From NCBI RefSeq assembly GCF_900188335.1, contig NZ_FZOY01000003.1:434001-498000 (forward strand): a stretch of DNA of 64,000 nucleotides, in the 5' to 3' direction. The DNA is from Tropicimonas sediminicola (lineage in GTDB: Bacteria > Pseudomonadota > Alphaproteobacteria > Rhodobacterales > Rhodobacteraceae). A model generated the notes under the pieces. It searched no databases. It was not told where the DNA came from and worked only from the letters and a program-made list of their open reading frames with translations. The number at the start of each line of letters is the position of its first letter. Position 1 is the first letter of the stretch. Of this stretch, positions 1-8,066 are shown piece by piece. The position numbers and the translations under genes are program-made.

Positions 1-471
1 TCCGGGGAAACCCAGGTGGTGCACCTTGCCTGCCGTGGCGGTGGCGTGGTGGATGCGACCCTCGATGGGGAGGTCCTGCGCTGTCGCCGGCGGACCGGCG
101 GCTGGGTGATCGGCGAGGCCCGCGAACCCGGCCCGGCGCGGCTGCTGGACGGGGCGGTGGTGGTCTTTGCCGGGCAGCCCTGGGAATTCGCGATCCCCGA
201 TCCGCTGGCGCAGCAGGGAGACGCGGGGCCGGCCGGCAACCTGGTGGAGGCGCCGATGCCGGGGCTGCTGCGCGAGGTGCTGGTCGTGCCGGGGCAGGCG
301 GTCCGGGCCGGCGACCGGCTGGCGGTGCTGGAGGCGATGAAGATGGAACATGCGCTGCTGGCGGCGCGCGACGGCGTGGTGGCCGAGGTGCTGGCCGGTC
401 CGGGCACACAGGTCGCCGCCCATGCGCCGCTGATCCGGCTGGCCGAAGAGGACGGGGAGGGGACGAAATGA
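1..471 (+). CDS. mccA: Methylcrotonyl-CoA carboxylase biotin subunit, C-terminal part (partial)
   Basis: This is the 3' end of an acyl-CoA carboxylase alpha subunit; the reading frame is already open at base 1, so the start lies outside the window. About 156 residues are visible. They end in a biotinyl domain with the motif EAMKMEH, whose lysine (residue 114 of the visible part) is the biotinylation site. The protein carries CO2 on biotin between carboxylase and carboxyltransferase in leucine breakdown. The assignment to methylcrotonyl-CoA rather than propionyl- or acetyl-CoA carboxylase rests on the following HMG-CoA lyase and methylglutaconyl-CoA hydratase genes. Its stop overlaps the next start (ATGA). 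Confidence 0.85.
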   Translation, partial: SGETQVVHLACRGGGVVDATLDGEVLRCRRRTGGWVIGEAREPGPARLLDGAVVVFAGQPWEFAIPDPLAQQGDAGPAGNLVEAPMPGLLREVLVVPGQAVRAGDRLAVLEAMKMEHALLAARDGVVAEVLAGPGTQVAAHAPLIRLAEEDGEGTK

Positions 472-1124
472 TCCGCCTGCACCATTGCCCGGAGACGCGC
501 TCCATGCGGGTGCTGTGGCTGCTGCACGAGATCGGCTGCCCTTTCGAGGTCGTCACCCACGCCTTCGGCCGCAATCTGCGCGCCCCCGACTTCCTCGAAC
601 TGAACCCCGCCGGCCGGGTGCCGGCGCTGGAGCTCGACGGGCGGAAGATCTGGGAAAGCGGCGCGATGATCGAGATCCTGTGCGAGCGGTTCCCCGAGGC
701 CGGCCTGGGCCGGGCGACCGAGGATCCGGAGCGGGTGGACTGGCTGATCTGGCTGCATTTCGCGGAGACGGTGAGCCAGCATTCGGCGGCACTGACCCAG
801 CAGCATGTCGCGCTCTACGAGGATGCGATGCGCAGCCCGGTGGTGATGAAGCTCGAGGCGGCGCGGCTCGGCAAATGCTACGCCGCGCTGGAGCGGCGGC
901 TCGACGGGCGGGAATGGCTGCTCGACGGCGGGTTCTCGGCGGCGGACGTGGCAGTCGGGCAGGCGGTCTACATGGCCCGGCATTTCGCAAGGATCGAGCC
1001 GTTCGAGGCCCTGCAGGACTGGGTCTGGCGCTGCGAGGCGCGACCGGCCTTCCGCGCAGCCCTGCCGACACCGGGAGAGGACCGGCTCTACGCGCAGGAC
1101 TTCTACGCCGCGTGGGAGCCATGA
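468..1124 (+). CDS. Glutathione S-transferase family protein
   Basis: A 218-residue protein with a thioredoxin-like N-terminal GST domain (SMRVLWLLHEIG near residue 10, then NPAGRVPAL with the cis-proline, and the E-S-G glutathione-contact motif near residue 64) and an all-helical C-terminal domain. The start overlaps the stop of the carboxylase gene in an ATGA junction, so it is probably translationally coupled. GST genes inside leucine-degradation operons are common in Rhodobacterales, but the substrate is unknown. It may conjugate a reactive intermediate such as methylcrotonyl-CoA, which is inference. Confidence 0.85.
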   Translation: MIRLHHCPETRSMRVLWLLHEIGCPFEVVTHAFGRNLRAPDFLELNPAGRVPALELDGRKIWESGAMIEILCERFPEAGLGRATEDPERVDWLIWLHFAETVSQHSAALTQQHVALYEDAMRSPVVMKLEAARLGKCYAALERRLDGREWLLDGGFSAADVAVGQAVYMARHFARIEPFEALQDWVWRCEARPAFRAALPTPGEDRLYAQDFYAAWEP

Positions 1125-1127
1125 GCC

Positions 1128-1203
1128 GGGGCGCTCCCGCCCCCTCGGCGGCGTGCTGGCGCACTTGCTCGGGGTTGGGCGTGGCGCGCGCTGCGCGCGC
1201 GCG
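1128..1203 (+). repeat. Dispersed two-hairpin intergenic repeat, copy A
   Basis: This copy lies between the GST gene and the HMG-CoA lyase gene. It reads GGCGCTCCCGCC, then a small GTGC/GCAC hairpin, the conserved core GGTTGGGC, and a (GC)n hairpin around 1184-1202. The same order of parts occurs at 27711, 48310 and, inverted, at 2101, 48249 and 54122. It stops about a dozen bases before the AAGGAGG ribosome binding site of the next gene. Confidence 0.65.
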
Positions 1204-1230
1204 GCGACGGCTCGAAGGAGGGAAGCGGCG

Positions 1231-2091
1231 ATGAACGCGTTCGTGGAGATATTCGAGGTCGGACCGCGGGACGGTTTGCAGAACGAGGCGCGTGCGATTC
1301 CCCTGGCCGAGAAGGTGGCGCTGATCGACCTGCTGAGCCAGGCGGGGTTCCGGCGGATCGAGGTGGCGAGCTTCGTCAGTCCGAAATGGGTGCCGCAGAT
1401 GGCGGGCTCCGACGAGGTTCTGGCGCGGATCTCGCGCAAGGCAGGCGTCTCCTACGCGGCGCTGGTGCCCAACGCGCGCGGGCTGGAGCGGGCGATCGCG
1501 GCGCGGGCGGACGAGGTGGCGGTTTTCGTCAGCGCCTCGGAAGGGTTCAGCCAGGCCAACCTGAACTGCTCCATCGACGAGAGCTTCGACCGGCTGGGCC
1601 CGGTCATCGCTGGCGCCGAGGCGTCGGACCTGCCGGTGCGGGGCTATGTCTCCTGTGTCACCGACTGCCCCTTCGACGGGCCTGTCGCGCCGGACCGGGT
1701 GGCGGCGGTCGTGCGGCGGTTGGCGGCGCTCGGGGTCTACGAGGTCTCGCTCGGGGATACGCTCGGACAGGCGACGCCGGAACGCATCGGCGCGATGCTC
1801 GACGCGGTGCTGGGCGAGGCGCCGGCCGACCGGCTGGCCGGGCATTACCACGACACCGCCGGGCGGGCCCTCGCCAATATCGAGGTGTCGCTGGAGCGCG
1901 GCCTGCGCGTGTTCGATGCCTCGGTCGGCGGCCTTGGCGGTTGCCCCTATGCGCCGGGCGCGGCGGGCAACGTGGCGACCGAGGCCGTGCTGGCGCGACT
2001 CACGGCGCTCGGATATCGCACCGGGCTCGATCCGGACATCGTGGCCAGGGCGGCGGAGATGGCGAAAGGGATGCGCGGGCGGCCGGGGTGA
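1231..2091 (+). CDS. mvaB: Hydroxymethylglutaryl-CoA lyase
   Basis: A 286-residue TIM-barrel lyase that splits HMG-CoA into acetoacetate and acetyl-CoA, the last step of leucine catabolism. The N-terminal motif GPRDGLQNE carries the catalytic arginine and metal-binding aspartate. The C-terminal signature GGLGGCPYAPGAAGN holds the active-site cysteine. The ATG at 1231 was chosen because AAGGAGG lies 10 to 15 bases upstream; an upstream in-frame ATG at 1153 would run through repeat copy A and adds unconserved sequence. Another name in liu operons is liuE. Confidence 0.92.
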   Translation: MNAFVEIFEVGPRDGLQNEARAIPLAEKVALIDLLSQAGFRRIEVASFVSPKWVPQMAGSDEVLARISRKAGVSYAALVPNARGLERAIAARADEVAVFVSASEGFSQANLNCSIDESFDRLGPVIAGAEASDLPVRGYVSCVTDCPFDGPVAPDRVAAVVRRLAALGVYEVSLGDTLGQATPERIGAMLDAVLGEAPADRLAGHYHDTAGRALANIEVSLERGLRVFDASVGGLGGCPYAPGAAGNVATEAVLARLTALGYRTGLDPDIVARAAEMAKGMRGRPG

Positions 2092-2100
2092 AGCGGGACC

Positions 2101-2175
2101 GCAGCGCCGCAGGCGCTGCCCGGCCCAACCCCGAGCGCAGCGGCTTTGCCGCGAGCCGAGGGGGCGGGAGAGCCC
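2101..2175 (-). repeat. Dispersed two-hairpin intergenic repeat, copy B
   Basis: Read on the plus strand this copy is inverted relative to copy A. It has an 8-bp hairpin GCAGCGCC-GCA-GGCGCTGC at 2101-2119, the core GGCCCAACC, a hairpin GCGGC-TTT-GCCGC, and then GGGGCGGGAGAGCCC. It fills nearly all of the gap between the HMG-CoA lyase and hydratase genes. The stem sequences differ from the other copies but pairing is kept. Confidence 0.65.
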
Positions 2176-2210
2176 GGCTTCCGGCCTCGCGCGGTGAAAG
2201 GGGAGCGAAG

Positions 2211-3002
2211 ATGGAGACGATCGAGACGAATGTGGATGCGCGCGGCGTCGCGCGGCTCACCCTTGCGCGGGCGGACAAGCACAACGCGATGTCGGCGCGC
2301 ATGATGGACGAGCTGACCGAGGCCGCCCAGGGGCTTGGCGCGGACCCGGCGGTCCGGGCGATCGTGCTGTGCGGAGAGGGGCGTTCCTTCTGTGCCGGCG
2401 CCGATCTTGGCTGGATGCAGGCCCAGCGGGACACCGACAGCGCCGGCCGCGCCCGCGAGGCCGGCCGGCTCGCCCGGATGCTGCGGGTGCTGAACAACTG
2501 CCCCAAGCCGGTGATCGGCCGGGTCCATGGCAATGCCTTCGGCGGCGGGCTCGGGTTGATCTCGGTCTGCGATGTGGCTGTCGCCTCGGACAGCGCCCGG
2601 TTCGGCTTCACCGAGACCCGGCTGGGGCTGATTCCGGCGACGATCGGCCCCTATGTCGTGGCCCGGATGGGCGAGGCGATGGCGCGGCGGGTGTTCATGT
2701 CGGCGCGGCTCTTCGATGCGGCGGAGGCGGTGTCGCTCGGGCTGCTGGCCCGCGCGGTCGCGGCCGACCACCTCGATGCCGCTGTCGAGGCGGAGGTCGC
2801 GCCTTATCTCCAGGTGGCGCCCGGCGCTGTCGCCGAGGCCAAGGCGCTACTGCGCAGGCTCGGTCCGCCGATCGACGATGCCGTGATCGCCGAGACTGTC
2901 GCGGCGCTCGGCCGTCGCTGGGAGAGCGAGGAGGCCGCCGAGGGGATCGCCGCCTTCTTCGAGAAACGCAGCCCGCGCTGGAAGGGGGACGGGGCGCCCT
3001 GA
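2211..3002 (+). CDS. liuC: Methylglutaconyl-CoA hydratase (enoyl-CoA hydratase family)
   Basis: A 263-residue crotonase-fold protein. The oxyanion-hole segments are visible as SFCAGADLGWM (about residues 60-70) and GNAFGGGLGL (about 105-115). It should hydrate 3-methylglutaconyl-CoA to HMG-CoA, feeding the lyase encoded just upstream. The function within the crotonase family is inferred from operon context. The ATG at 2211 follows AAAGGGGAG and is the first start after repeat copy B. Confidence 0.88.
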   Translation: METIETNVDARGVARLTLARADKHNAMSARMMDELTEAAQGLGADPAVRAIVLCGEGRSFCAGADLGWMQAQRDTDSAGRAREAGRLARMLRVLNNCPKPVIGRVHGNAFGGGLGLISVCDVAVASDSARFGFTETRLGLIPATIGPYVVARMGEAMARRVFMSARLFDAAEAVSLGLLARAVAADHLDAAVEAEVAPYLQVAPGAVAEAKALLRRLGPPIDDAVIAETVAALGRRWESEEAAEGIAAFFEKRSPRWKGDGAP

Positions 3003-3071
3003 CCCCGCCGGGGCGTGCCCGGCTTTCCCGGGGAGCGACGCTTTACCCGGCCGCCTTTGCCAAGGCGCCAG

Positions 3072-3100
3072 TTGACCCGGCCAAGGGGCGCGCGTAAACC
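3072..3100 (+). promoter_or_regulatory. Candidate promoter of the nuo operon
   Basis: TTGACC at 3072-3077 and TAAACC at 3095-3100 are separated by exactly 17 bases. The pair sits 60 to 90 bases before the nuoA start in the gap after the liu operon. The -35 matches the housekeeping consensus well; the -10 matches poorly. No other pair in this 158-base gap looks better. Confidence 0.4.
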
Positions 3101-3160
3101 GCAAACTAGCCCGAGACACCCGGCGCATTACATCATGCGCAGGCAGCCAAGGAGCCAAGC

Positions 3161-3526
3161 GTGGACGATCTTCTCAGAGAATACCTCCCCATTCTCATTT
3201 TCTTGGCCATCGCCATCATCTTTGGCCTTATTTTCGTGGTCGCGGCCTGGCTCGTCGCCCCGGCGGATCCGGACCCGGAGAAGACCTCGGCCTATGAATG
3301 CGGCTTCAACGCCTTCGACGACGCGCGGATGAAATTCGACATCCGCTTCTACCTCGTCTCGATCCTGTTCATCATCTTCGATCTCGAAGTGGCCTTCCTG
3401 TTCCCCTGGGCGGTCTCCTTCGGCGAGATCTCGATGGCGGCCTTCTGGTCGATGATGGTCTTCCTGGCCGTTCTGACCGTCGGATTCGCCTACGAATGGA
3501 AAAAGGGAGCCCTGGAATGGGAGTGA
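3161..3526 (+). CDS. nuoA: NADH-quinone oxidoreductase subunit A
   Basis: A 121-residue membrane subunit of complex I with three hydrophobic helices and the conserved loop [20 protein letters not shown], which carries the cysteine and acidic residues of the quinone-site loop. It starts with GTG at 3161 behind AAGGAG. It is the first gene of the nuo cluster, and its 3' end overlaps nuoB by 10 bases. Confidence 0.95.
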   Translation: MDDLLREYLPILIFLAIAIIFGLIFVVAAWLVAPADPDPEKTSAYECGFNAFDDARMKFDIRFYLVSILFIIFDLEVAFLFPWAVSFGEISMAAFWSMMVFLAVLTVGFAYEWKKGALEWE

Positions 3527-4050
3527 GCACGTCCCTCAACGACGCCGGCGCGGACAAGGAAGTCGCGACCCGCGCGCTGGCCAAGGAAGTCTCCGACAAG
3601 GGATTCCTCGTCACCTCGACCGCCGATGTCATCAACTGGGCGCGCACCGGCTCGCTGCACTGGATGACCTTTGGCCTGGCCTGCTGCGCCATCGAGATGA
3701 TCCACGTCTCGATGCCGCGCTATGACCTCGAGCGCTTCGGCACCGCGCCGCGCGCCTCGCCGCGCCAGTCCGACCTGATGATCGTCGCCGGCACGCTGAC
3801 CAACAAGATGGCGCCTGCGCTGCGCAAGGTCTACGACCAGATGCCCGAACCGCGCTACGTGCTCTCGATGGGCTCCTGCGCCAACGGCGGCGGTTATTAC
3901 CATTACAGCTACTCGGTGGTGCGCGGCGTCGACCGGATCGTGCCGGTGGACGTCTACGTGCCCGGCTGCCCGCCGACGGCCGAGGCGCTGCTCTATGGAA
4001 TCCTCCAGATGCAACGCAAGATCCGCCGCCTGGGCACGATCACCCGCTGA
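3517..4050 (+). CDS. nuoB: NADH-quinone oxidoreductase subunit B
   Basis: A 177-residue peripheral subunit that holds cluster N2, the last iron-sulfur centre before quinone. The ligand motifs are visible: the tandem cysteines in LACCAIEM, the cysteine in MGSCANGGG, and the cysteine in VPGCPPTAE. The ATG at 3517 lies inside the end of nuoA, giving the overlap usual for this pair. It works with NuoC and NuoD in the quinone-reducing arm. Confidence 0.96.
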   Translation: MGVSTSLNDAGADKEVATRALAKEVSDKGFLVTSTADVINWARTGSLHWMTFGLACCAIEMIHVSMPRYDLERFGTAPRASPRQSDLMIVAGTLTNKMAPALRKVYDQMPEPRYVLSMGSCANGGGYYHYSYSVVRGVDRIVPVDVYVPGCPPTAEALLYGILQMQRKIRRLGTITR

Positions 4051-4126
4051 TCGCACCGGCCGGCCGCAGGACCGGATGCAGGAACGACGCGCATCAAAGC
4101 GCACCGACGACAAGGACACCGCCGAC

Positions 4127-4735
4127 ATGAGCGACGAAGCACTCAAGGTTCTTGGAGATCACATCGCCAGCCGCCGCACCGATTGCGTCGTCAGCTGGCA
4201 CGTGACGCTCGGCGAGCTGACGATCGAGGCCGCGCCCGCGTCGATCGCCGGGCTGATCGAGTTCCTCAAGGCCGATGGCAGCTGCCGTTACACCCAGCTG
4301 ATCGACATCACCGCCGTCGACCACCCGGAACGGGAAAAGCGGTTCACGATCGTCTACCACCTGCTGTCGATGCACCAGAACCAGCGCGTGCGTATCCACG
4401 CCGCGGTGCGGGAAGACGAGAGCATCGCCTCGATCACCGAGCTGTTCCCGAACGCCAACTGGTACGAGCGCGAGGTCTTCGACATGTTCGGGGTGCTGTT
4501 CTCCGGCCACCCGGACCTGCGCCGCATCCTGACCGACTACGGCTTCCGCGGCCACCCGCTGCGCAAGGACTTCCCGACCTCCGGCTATGTCGAGCTGCGC
4601 TATGACGAGGTGCAGAAGCGCGTGGTCTACGAGCCGGTGAAGCTGGTCCACGACTACCGTCAGTACGATTACCTCTCGCCCTGGGAAGGTGCGAAATACA
4701 TCCTGCCCGGCGACGAGAAGGGCGAGGAGGCCTGA
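4127..4735 (+). CDS. nuoC: NADH-quinone oxidoreductase subunit C
   Basis: A 202-residue 30-kDa subunit with the conserved block [18 protein letters not shown] and then [19 protein letters not shown]. It is separate from NuoD, unlike the fused enterobacterial NuoCD. The ATG at 4127 (MSDEALK) was chosen because upstream in-frame sequence is not conserved and runs into nuoB. Two non-nuo genes follow before nuoD, which is unusual. Confidence 0.95.
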   Translation: MSDEALKVLGDHIASRRTDCVVSWHVTLGELTIEAAPASIAGLIEFLKADGSCRYTQLIDITAVDHPEREKRFTIVYHLLSMHQNQRVRIHAAVREDESIASITELFPNANWYEREVFDMFGVLFSGHPDLRRILTDYGFRGHPLRKDFPTSGYVELRYDEVQKRVVYEPVKLVHDYRQYDYLSPWEGAKYILPGDEKGEEA

Positions 4736-4738
4736 TTG

Positions 4739-5716
4739 ATGGCGGTGGCGTCGGAGATGATGACAGCAGGCGGGGCGGCGCGTTGCGACGCGCGGTTTTC
4801 CCGTCCGAGGTCGCTCGTCTTCGGCATCGGCGCCGCCAAGTGCGGCACCAGCTGGCTGAACGCTCTGCTGCGGTCCCATCCGAAGATGCACGTGGCCCAC
4901 CAGCGCGAGCTGCACTACTGGGACGTGGTCCGCGCGCCCTTCCACACCGGCCCGCGCGACAGCATTCGCCGCAAGCTGGCGGAGATGGAGAAGCAGTCGT
5001 TCTGGCGGCGACGGGTGCTGCGTGCGCCGACCTATCGCTACTACCGCGCCGCCGCGCGGATGCATCACGGGCACGACGCCCGGCACGCCGCCTATGCCGA
5101 CGTGATGTTCAGCGGCTATCGCAGGCAGCCGGTCGTGGGCGAGGTGACCCCGGCCTACGCCCTGCTGCAGACCGAGACCTACGCGGAAATGGCCTCGCTC
5201 AACCCCGACACCCGTTTCATCTATCTCATGCGGGACCCGATGGAGCGGCTGCACTCGGCATGCCGCCACGAGCTGCGCAAGAGACACGGGCATTCTGCCG
5301 TCTCGGAGGCGAACGTGGTGGCGATGCTGAAAGAGACGATCCGCGAGAACGGCGGGGCCCTTCCGCCCCGGTCGCAATACGACCGGACGATCTCGCGCCT
5401 CGAAGCCGCGGTTCCGGCGGACCGGATCCACTACGAGTTCTTCGAGACGCTGTTCACCCGCGAGGGTGTCGCGCGGATCTTCGGCTTTCTCGGATTGCCG
5501 AGCGTCGAGGCCAGTTTCGATGCGCGCAACGTCGGAGAGGGTACCGGGGGGATCAGCCGGGCGTTCGTGGAGGTGTCGAGGTCGCCGCTTGCTCCGGTCT
5601 ATGACTTCATCCAGAAGAAATTCGGCGAGGTCGTGCCGAAGGCCTGGGGCCGCAGCGGCGGATGGGACGCGCCGCAGCGCGCGGGGGCCAGCACCGACGA
5701 AAGGGCTCCGGCATGA
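4739..5716 (+). CDS. PAPS-dependent sulfotransferase inserted between nuoC and nuoD
   Basis: A 325-residue cytosolic protein of the sulfotransferase family. The 5'-phosphosulfate loop is GAAKCGTSWLNALL (lysine 34), and the 3'-phosphate site is MRDPMERLHSAC (arginine 165, serine 173). These are the two diagnostic PAPS-binding elements, so it should transfer sulfate to an unknown acceptor, possibly a polysaccharide, lipid or small molecule. The ATG at 4739 begins three bases after the nuoC stop (a TTG at 4736 is the alternative). It is co-directional with nuo and presumably co-transcribed. Its stop overlaps a 31-codon frame at 5716. No link between sulfation and complex I is known to me. Confidence 0.85.
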   Translation: MAVASEMMTAGGAARCDARFSRPRSLVFGIGAAKCGTSWLNALLRSHPKMHVAHQRELHYWDVVRAPFHTGPRDSIRRKLAEMEKQSFWRRRVLRAPTYRYYRAAARMHHGHDARHAAYADVMFSGYRRQPVVGEVTPAYALLQTETYAEMASLNPDTRFIYLMRDPMERLHSACRHELRKRHGHSAVSEANVVAMLKETIRENGGALPPRSQYDRTISRLEAAVPADRIHYEFFETLFTREGVARIFGFLGLPSVEASFDARNVGEGTGGISRAFVEVSRSPLAPVYDFIQKKFGEVVPKAWGRSGGWDAPQRAGASTDERAPA

Positions 5717-5811
5717 TGAACGCAAGCCGCCAATGTAGCAGATGTGTCGTCCTGGGGACTGTCCGCGCCACCAGCGTTCGGCTGGTCCGCGTGATCGCGG
5801 AGGGCGTCTGA
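5716..5811 (+). CDS. Possible 31-residue small protein (uncertain)
   Basis: An ATG at 5716 shares its A with the TGA stop of the sulfotransferase. The frame then runs 31 codons to a TGA at 5809-5811, directly abutting the next ATG at 5812. The peptide contains a C-S-R-C pair and a basic, valine-rich second half. The end-to-end fit on both sides is suggestive, but a 96-base open frame is not rare in GC-rich DNA, and no family is recognised. It could equally be untranslated spacer holding the next gene's GGAGGG ribosome binding site. Confidence 0.3.
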   Translation: MNASRQCSRCVVLGTVRATSVRLVRVIAEGV

Positions 5812-6237
5812 ATGCGGCCCGGGCTCTCCATTGGCGATACGGCGCAGTTCAGCCGCGAGATCCGCCCCGAGGAGGTCGTCTGCCGGCTTTTCCCGGACGC
5901 GCGGATCATGGACGACATGCCGGAGGTGCTGGCCAGCGCCTACATGATCGGGCTCTTCGAATGGGCCTGCGTGGAGCAGCTGGCGCCCTATTACGAAGAG
6001 GGCGAGGGCTCGCTGGGCATCGGTTTCGAGCTGTCCCACGTCTCTCCGACGCCGCCGGGGCTGACGGTCACCGTCGACACCGAGGTCGAGGAGATCGACG
6101 GCCGCTTCATAACCTTCCGGGTGCGGGGCCATGACGGGCAGGACATGATCGGCGCGGGCCGCCACAAGCGGGCGGTGACGCGCTGGAACAAATTCAACGC
6201 CAAGGTGGCCGCGAAGGCCGCGCAGGCGCAGCAATAG
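5812..6237 (+). CDS. FlK-like hotdog-fold thioesterase
   Basis: A 141-residue single-domain hotdog protein. From memory it aligns nearly without gaps to the fluoroacetyl-CoA thioesterase FlK of Streptomyces: [18 protein letters not shown], then [15 protein letters not shown] and KFNAKV. The FlK catalytic positions would be serine 42 (threonine in FlK), glutamate 50, glycine 69 and histidine 76. Methionine 36 replaces the gating phenylalanine linked to fluoroacetyl selectivity. A general short-chain acyl-CoA thioesterase is therefore more likely than true fluoroacetate resistance. GGAGGG lies 8 bases before the ATG. The gene is co-directional in the nuo operon between the sulfotransferase and nuoD. 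Confidence 0.8.
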   Translation: MRPGLSIGDTAQFSREIRPEEVVCRLFPDARIMDDMPEVLASAYMIGLFEWACVEQLAPYYEEGEGSLGIGFELSHVSPTPPGLTVTVDTEVEEIDGRFITFRVRGHDGQDMIGAGRHKRAVTRWNKFNAKVAAKAAQAQQ

Positions 6238-6248
6238 GGGGCGGAGCT

Positions 6249-7493
6249 ATGGACGGCGATACCCGGGTGAACAGATACGATGACGGATCGACGGACGCGC
6301 TGACCGGCGAACAGAAGATCCGCAACTTCAACATCAACTTCGGGCCCCAGCACCCGGCGGCCCACGGCGTGCTGCGCATGGTGCTGGAACTCGACGGCGA
6401 GATCGTCGAGCGGGCCGACCCGCATATCGGCCTGCTCCACCGCGGCACCGAGAAGCTGATGGAGAGCCGCACCTACCTGCAGAACGCGCCCTACCTGGAC
6501 CGGCTGGACTACTCCTCGCCGATGAACCAGGAACACGCCTACTGCCTCGCCATCGAGAAGATGACCGGCGTGACGCCGCCCCGCCGCGCCAGCCTGCTGC
6601 GGGTGCTGTTCGGCGAGCTGACCCGGATCGGCAACCACGTGATGAACGTCACCACGCAGGCGATGGACGTGGGCGCACTGACCCCGCCGCTCTGGGGCTT
6701 CGAACCCGGCCGGGAGGAGCTCTTCGTGTTCTTCGAGCGTGCCTCTGGTGCGCGGATGCACTGCAACTACTTCCGCCCGGGCGGCGTCCACCAGGACGTG
6801 ACGCCGGACCTGCTGGACGACATCGAGGCCTGGTGCGAGCGCTTTCCCAAGGTGCTCGACGACCTCGACGAACTGCTGACCGAGAACCGGATCTTCAAGC
6901 AGCGCAACGTCGACATCGCCGTCGTCACCAAGCAGGACGTGCTCGACTGGGGCATGACCGGCCCGATGGCCCGCTCCGCCGGCTTCGCCTGGGACCTGCG
7001 CCGCGCGCAGCCCTACGAATGCTACGACGAGTTCGAGTTCCAGATCCCCGTCGGCAAGAACGGCTGCTGCTACGACCGCTACCTCATCCGCATGGAGGAG
7101 ATGCGCCAGTCGGTGAAGATCTGCCAGCAGGCGATCGCCAAGCTGCGCGCGCCGGAGGGGCAGGGGGACGTGCTGGCCCGCGGCAAGCTGACGCCGCCCA
7201 AGCGGGGCGACATGAAAACCTCGATGGAAGCGCTGATCCATCACTTCAAGCTTTACACCGAGGGCTTCAAGGTGCCGGCCGGCGAGTTCTATGCCGCCGT
7301 CGAGGCGCCGAAGGGCGAGTTCGGCGTCTACATCGTGTCCGACGGGACCAACAAGCCCTACCGGGTCAAGCTGCGGGCGCCGGGCTACACCCACCTGCAG
7401 GCGATCGACCACATCGGCCGCGGCCACCAGCTCGCCGACATGGCCGCCATCGTGGGCACGCTCGACATCGTGTTCGGCGAAGTGGACCGGTAG
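6249..7493 (+). CDS. nuoD: NADH-quinone oxidoreductase subunit D
   Basis: A 414-residue 49-kDa subunit related to the large subunit of NiFe hydrogenases. The quinone-site loop [10 protein letters not shown] is near residue 32, and [12 protein letters not shown] and the C-terminal DIVFGEVDR are intact. It forms the quinone chamber with NuoB. The first 20 residues are a variable extension. The ATG at 6249 follows GGGGCGGAG and lies 11 bases after the thioesterase gene. Confidence 0.96.
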   Translation: MDGDTRVNRYDDGSTDALTGEQKIRNFNINFGPQHPAAHGVLRMVLELDGEIVERADPHIGLLHRGTEKLMESRTYLQNAPYLDRLDYSSPMNQEHAYCLAIEKMTGVTPPRRASLLRVLFGELTRIGNHVMNVTTQAMDVGALTPPLWGFEPGREELFVFFERASGARMHCNYFRPGGVHQDVTPDLLDDIEAWCERFPKVLDDLDELLTENRIFKQRNVDIAVVTKQDVLDWGMTGPMARSAGFAWDLRRAQPYECYDEFEFQIPVGKNGCCYDRYLIRMEEMRQSVKICQQAIAKLRAPEGQGDVLARGKLTPPKRGDMKTSMEALIHHFKLYTEGFKVPAGEFYAAVEAPKGEFGVYIVSDGTNKPYRVKLRAPGYTHLQAIDHIGRGHQLADMAAIVGTLDIVFGEVDR

Positions 7494-7505
7494 GGTCGGA
7501 GACGG

Positions 7506-8066
7506 ATGTTCGGAGACACCGGCAGCAACACATGGCTTGGCTCGGCGACCTTCTGGATCGCCGTCTCGACCGTGGCTGCCGCGATCTTCGTGGCGATCCA
7601 GGCCTGGTACGCCCGGGTGCAGGTGGTCGACGCCTCCTCCGCGCGGATGCTGGAACAGCAGCTCGACATCTGTTTCGACACGTTCGACGCCGCCAGCCGC
7701 CTCGACACGGAGCTGCGACAGCTGGCGCGGGAGGGCCGCCACGCCGATGTCTGGCCGCCGATGGTGATGGCCGACAGCCGCGACGAGATGGTGCGCTTCC
7801 AGACCCGTGTGCCGCCCTTGCTGGCCCACCTGGAGAACGGGCTGATGAAGGCCTCCGTCCTCGGCCCGCTCGACCGGCACCGCGCCTTTCTCGCCCAGCA
7901 GATCGCCGGCCTCGGCGAGCGGCTGCTGACCCTGAACCCCAATCTGGCCGGACAGGCCGAAACCGATGCGCAGGTAAAGGAGATCTTTGCCGCGCTCAGT
8001 GACTTCGTCGGTGCGCAGTACCTCGTCAACGAGGGCTGCAAGACCGTCGCGCAAAGGACCAGCTGA
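7506..8066 (+). CDS. Single-span membrane protein of unknown function
   Basis: A 186-residue protein with one hydrophobic helix at about residues 12-34 and then a soluble, mostly helical region containing several charged and leucine-rich segments. I do not recognise the family. It lies 12 bases after nuoD, and its TGA overlaps the nuoE ATG by one base (TGATG), so it is translationally coupled within the complex I operon. Rhodobacterales nuo clusters carry several such unassigned frames. An accessory or assembly role is possible but not shown. Confidence 0.75.
   Translation: MFGDTGSNTWLGSATFWIAVSTVAAAIFVAIQAWYARVQVVDASSARMLEQQLDICFDTFDAASRLDTELRQLAREGRHADVWPPMVMADSRDEMVRFQTRVPPLLAHLENGLMKASVLGPLDRHRAFLAQQIAGLGERLLTLNPNLAGQAETDAQVKEIFAALSDFVGAQYLVNEGCKTVAQRTS

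Noticed and set aside
553-1851. 432-codon open frame on the minus strand
   Set aside because: It covers the GST and HMG-CoA lyase genes, is rich in Arg and Pro, and has no family resemblance. It is a GC-rich shadow frame.
3001-3060. Another copy of the dispersed repeat after the hydratase gene
   Set aside because: It has short GC-rich palindromes but lacks the CCCAACC core and the CTCCCGCC end.
5991-8054. 687-codon minus-strand open frame opposite nuoD and its neighbour
   Set aside because: Antisense shadow of nuoD with biased composition and no recognisable domain.
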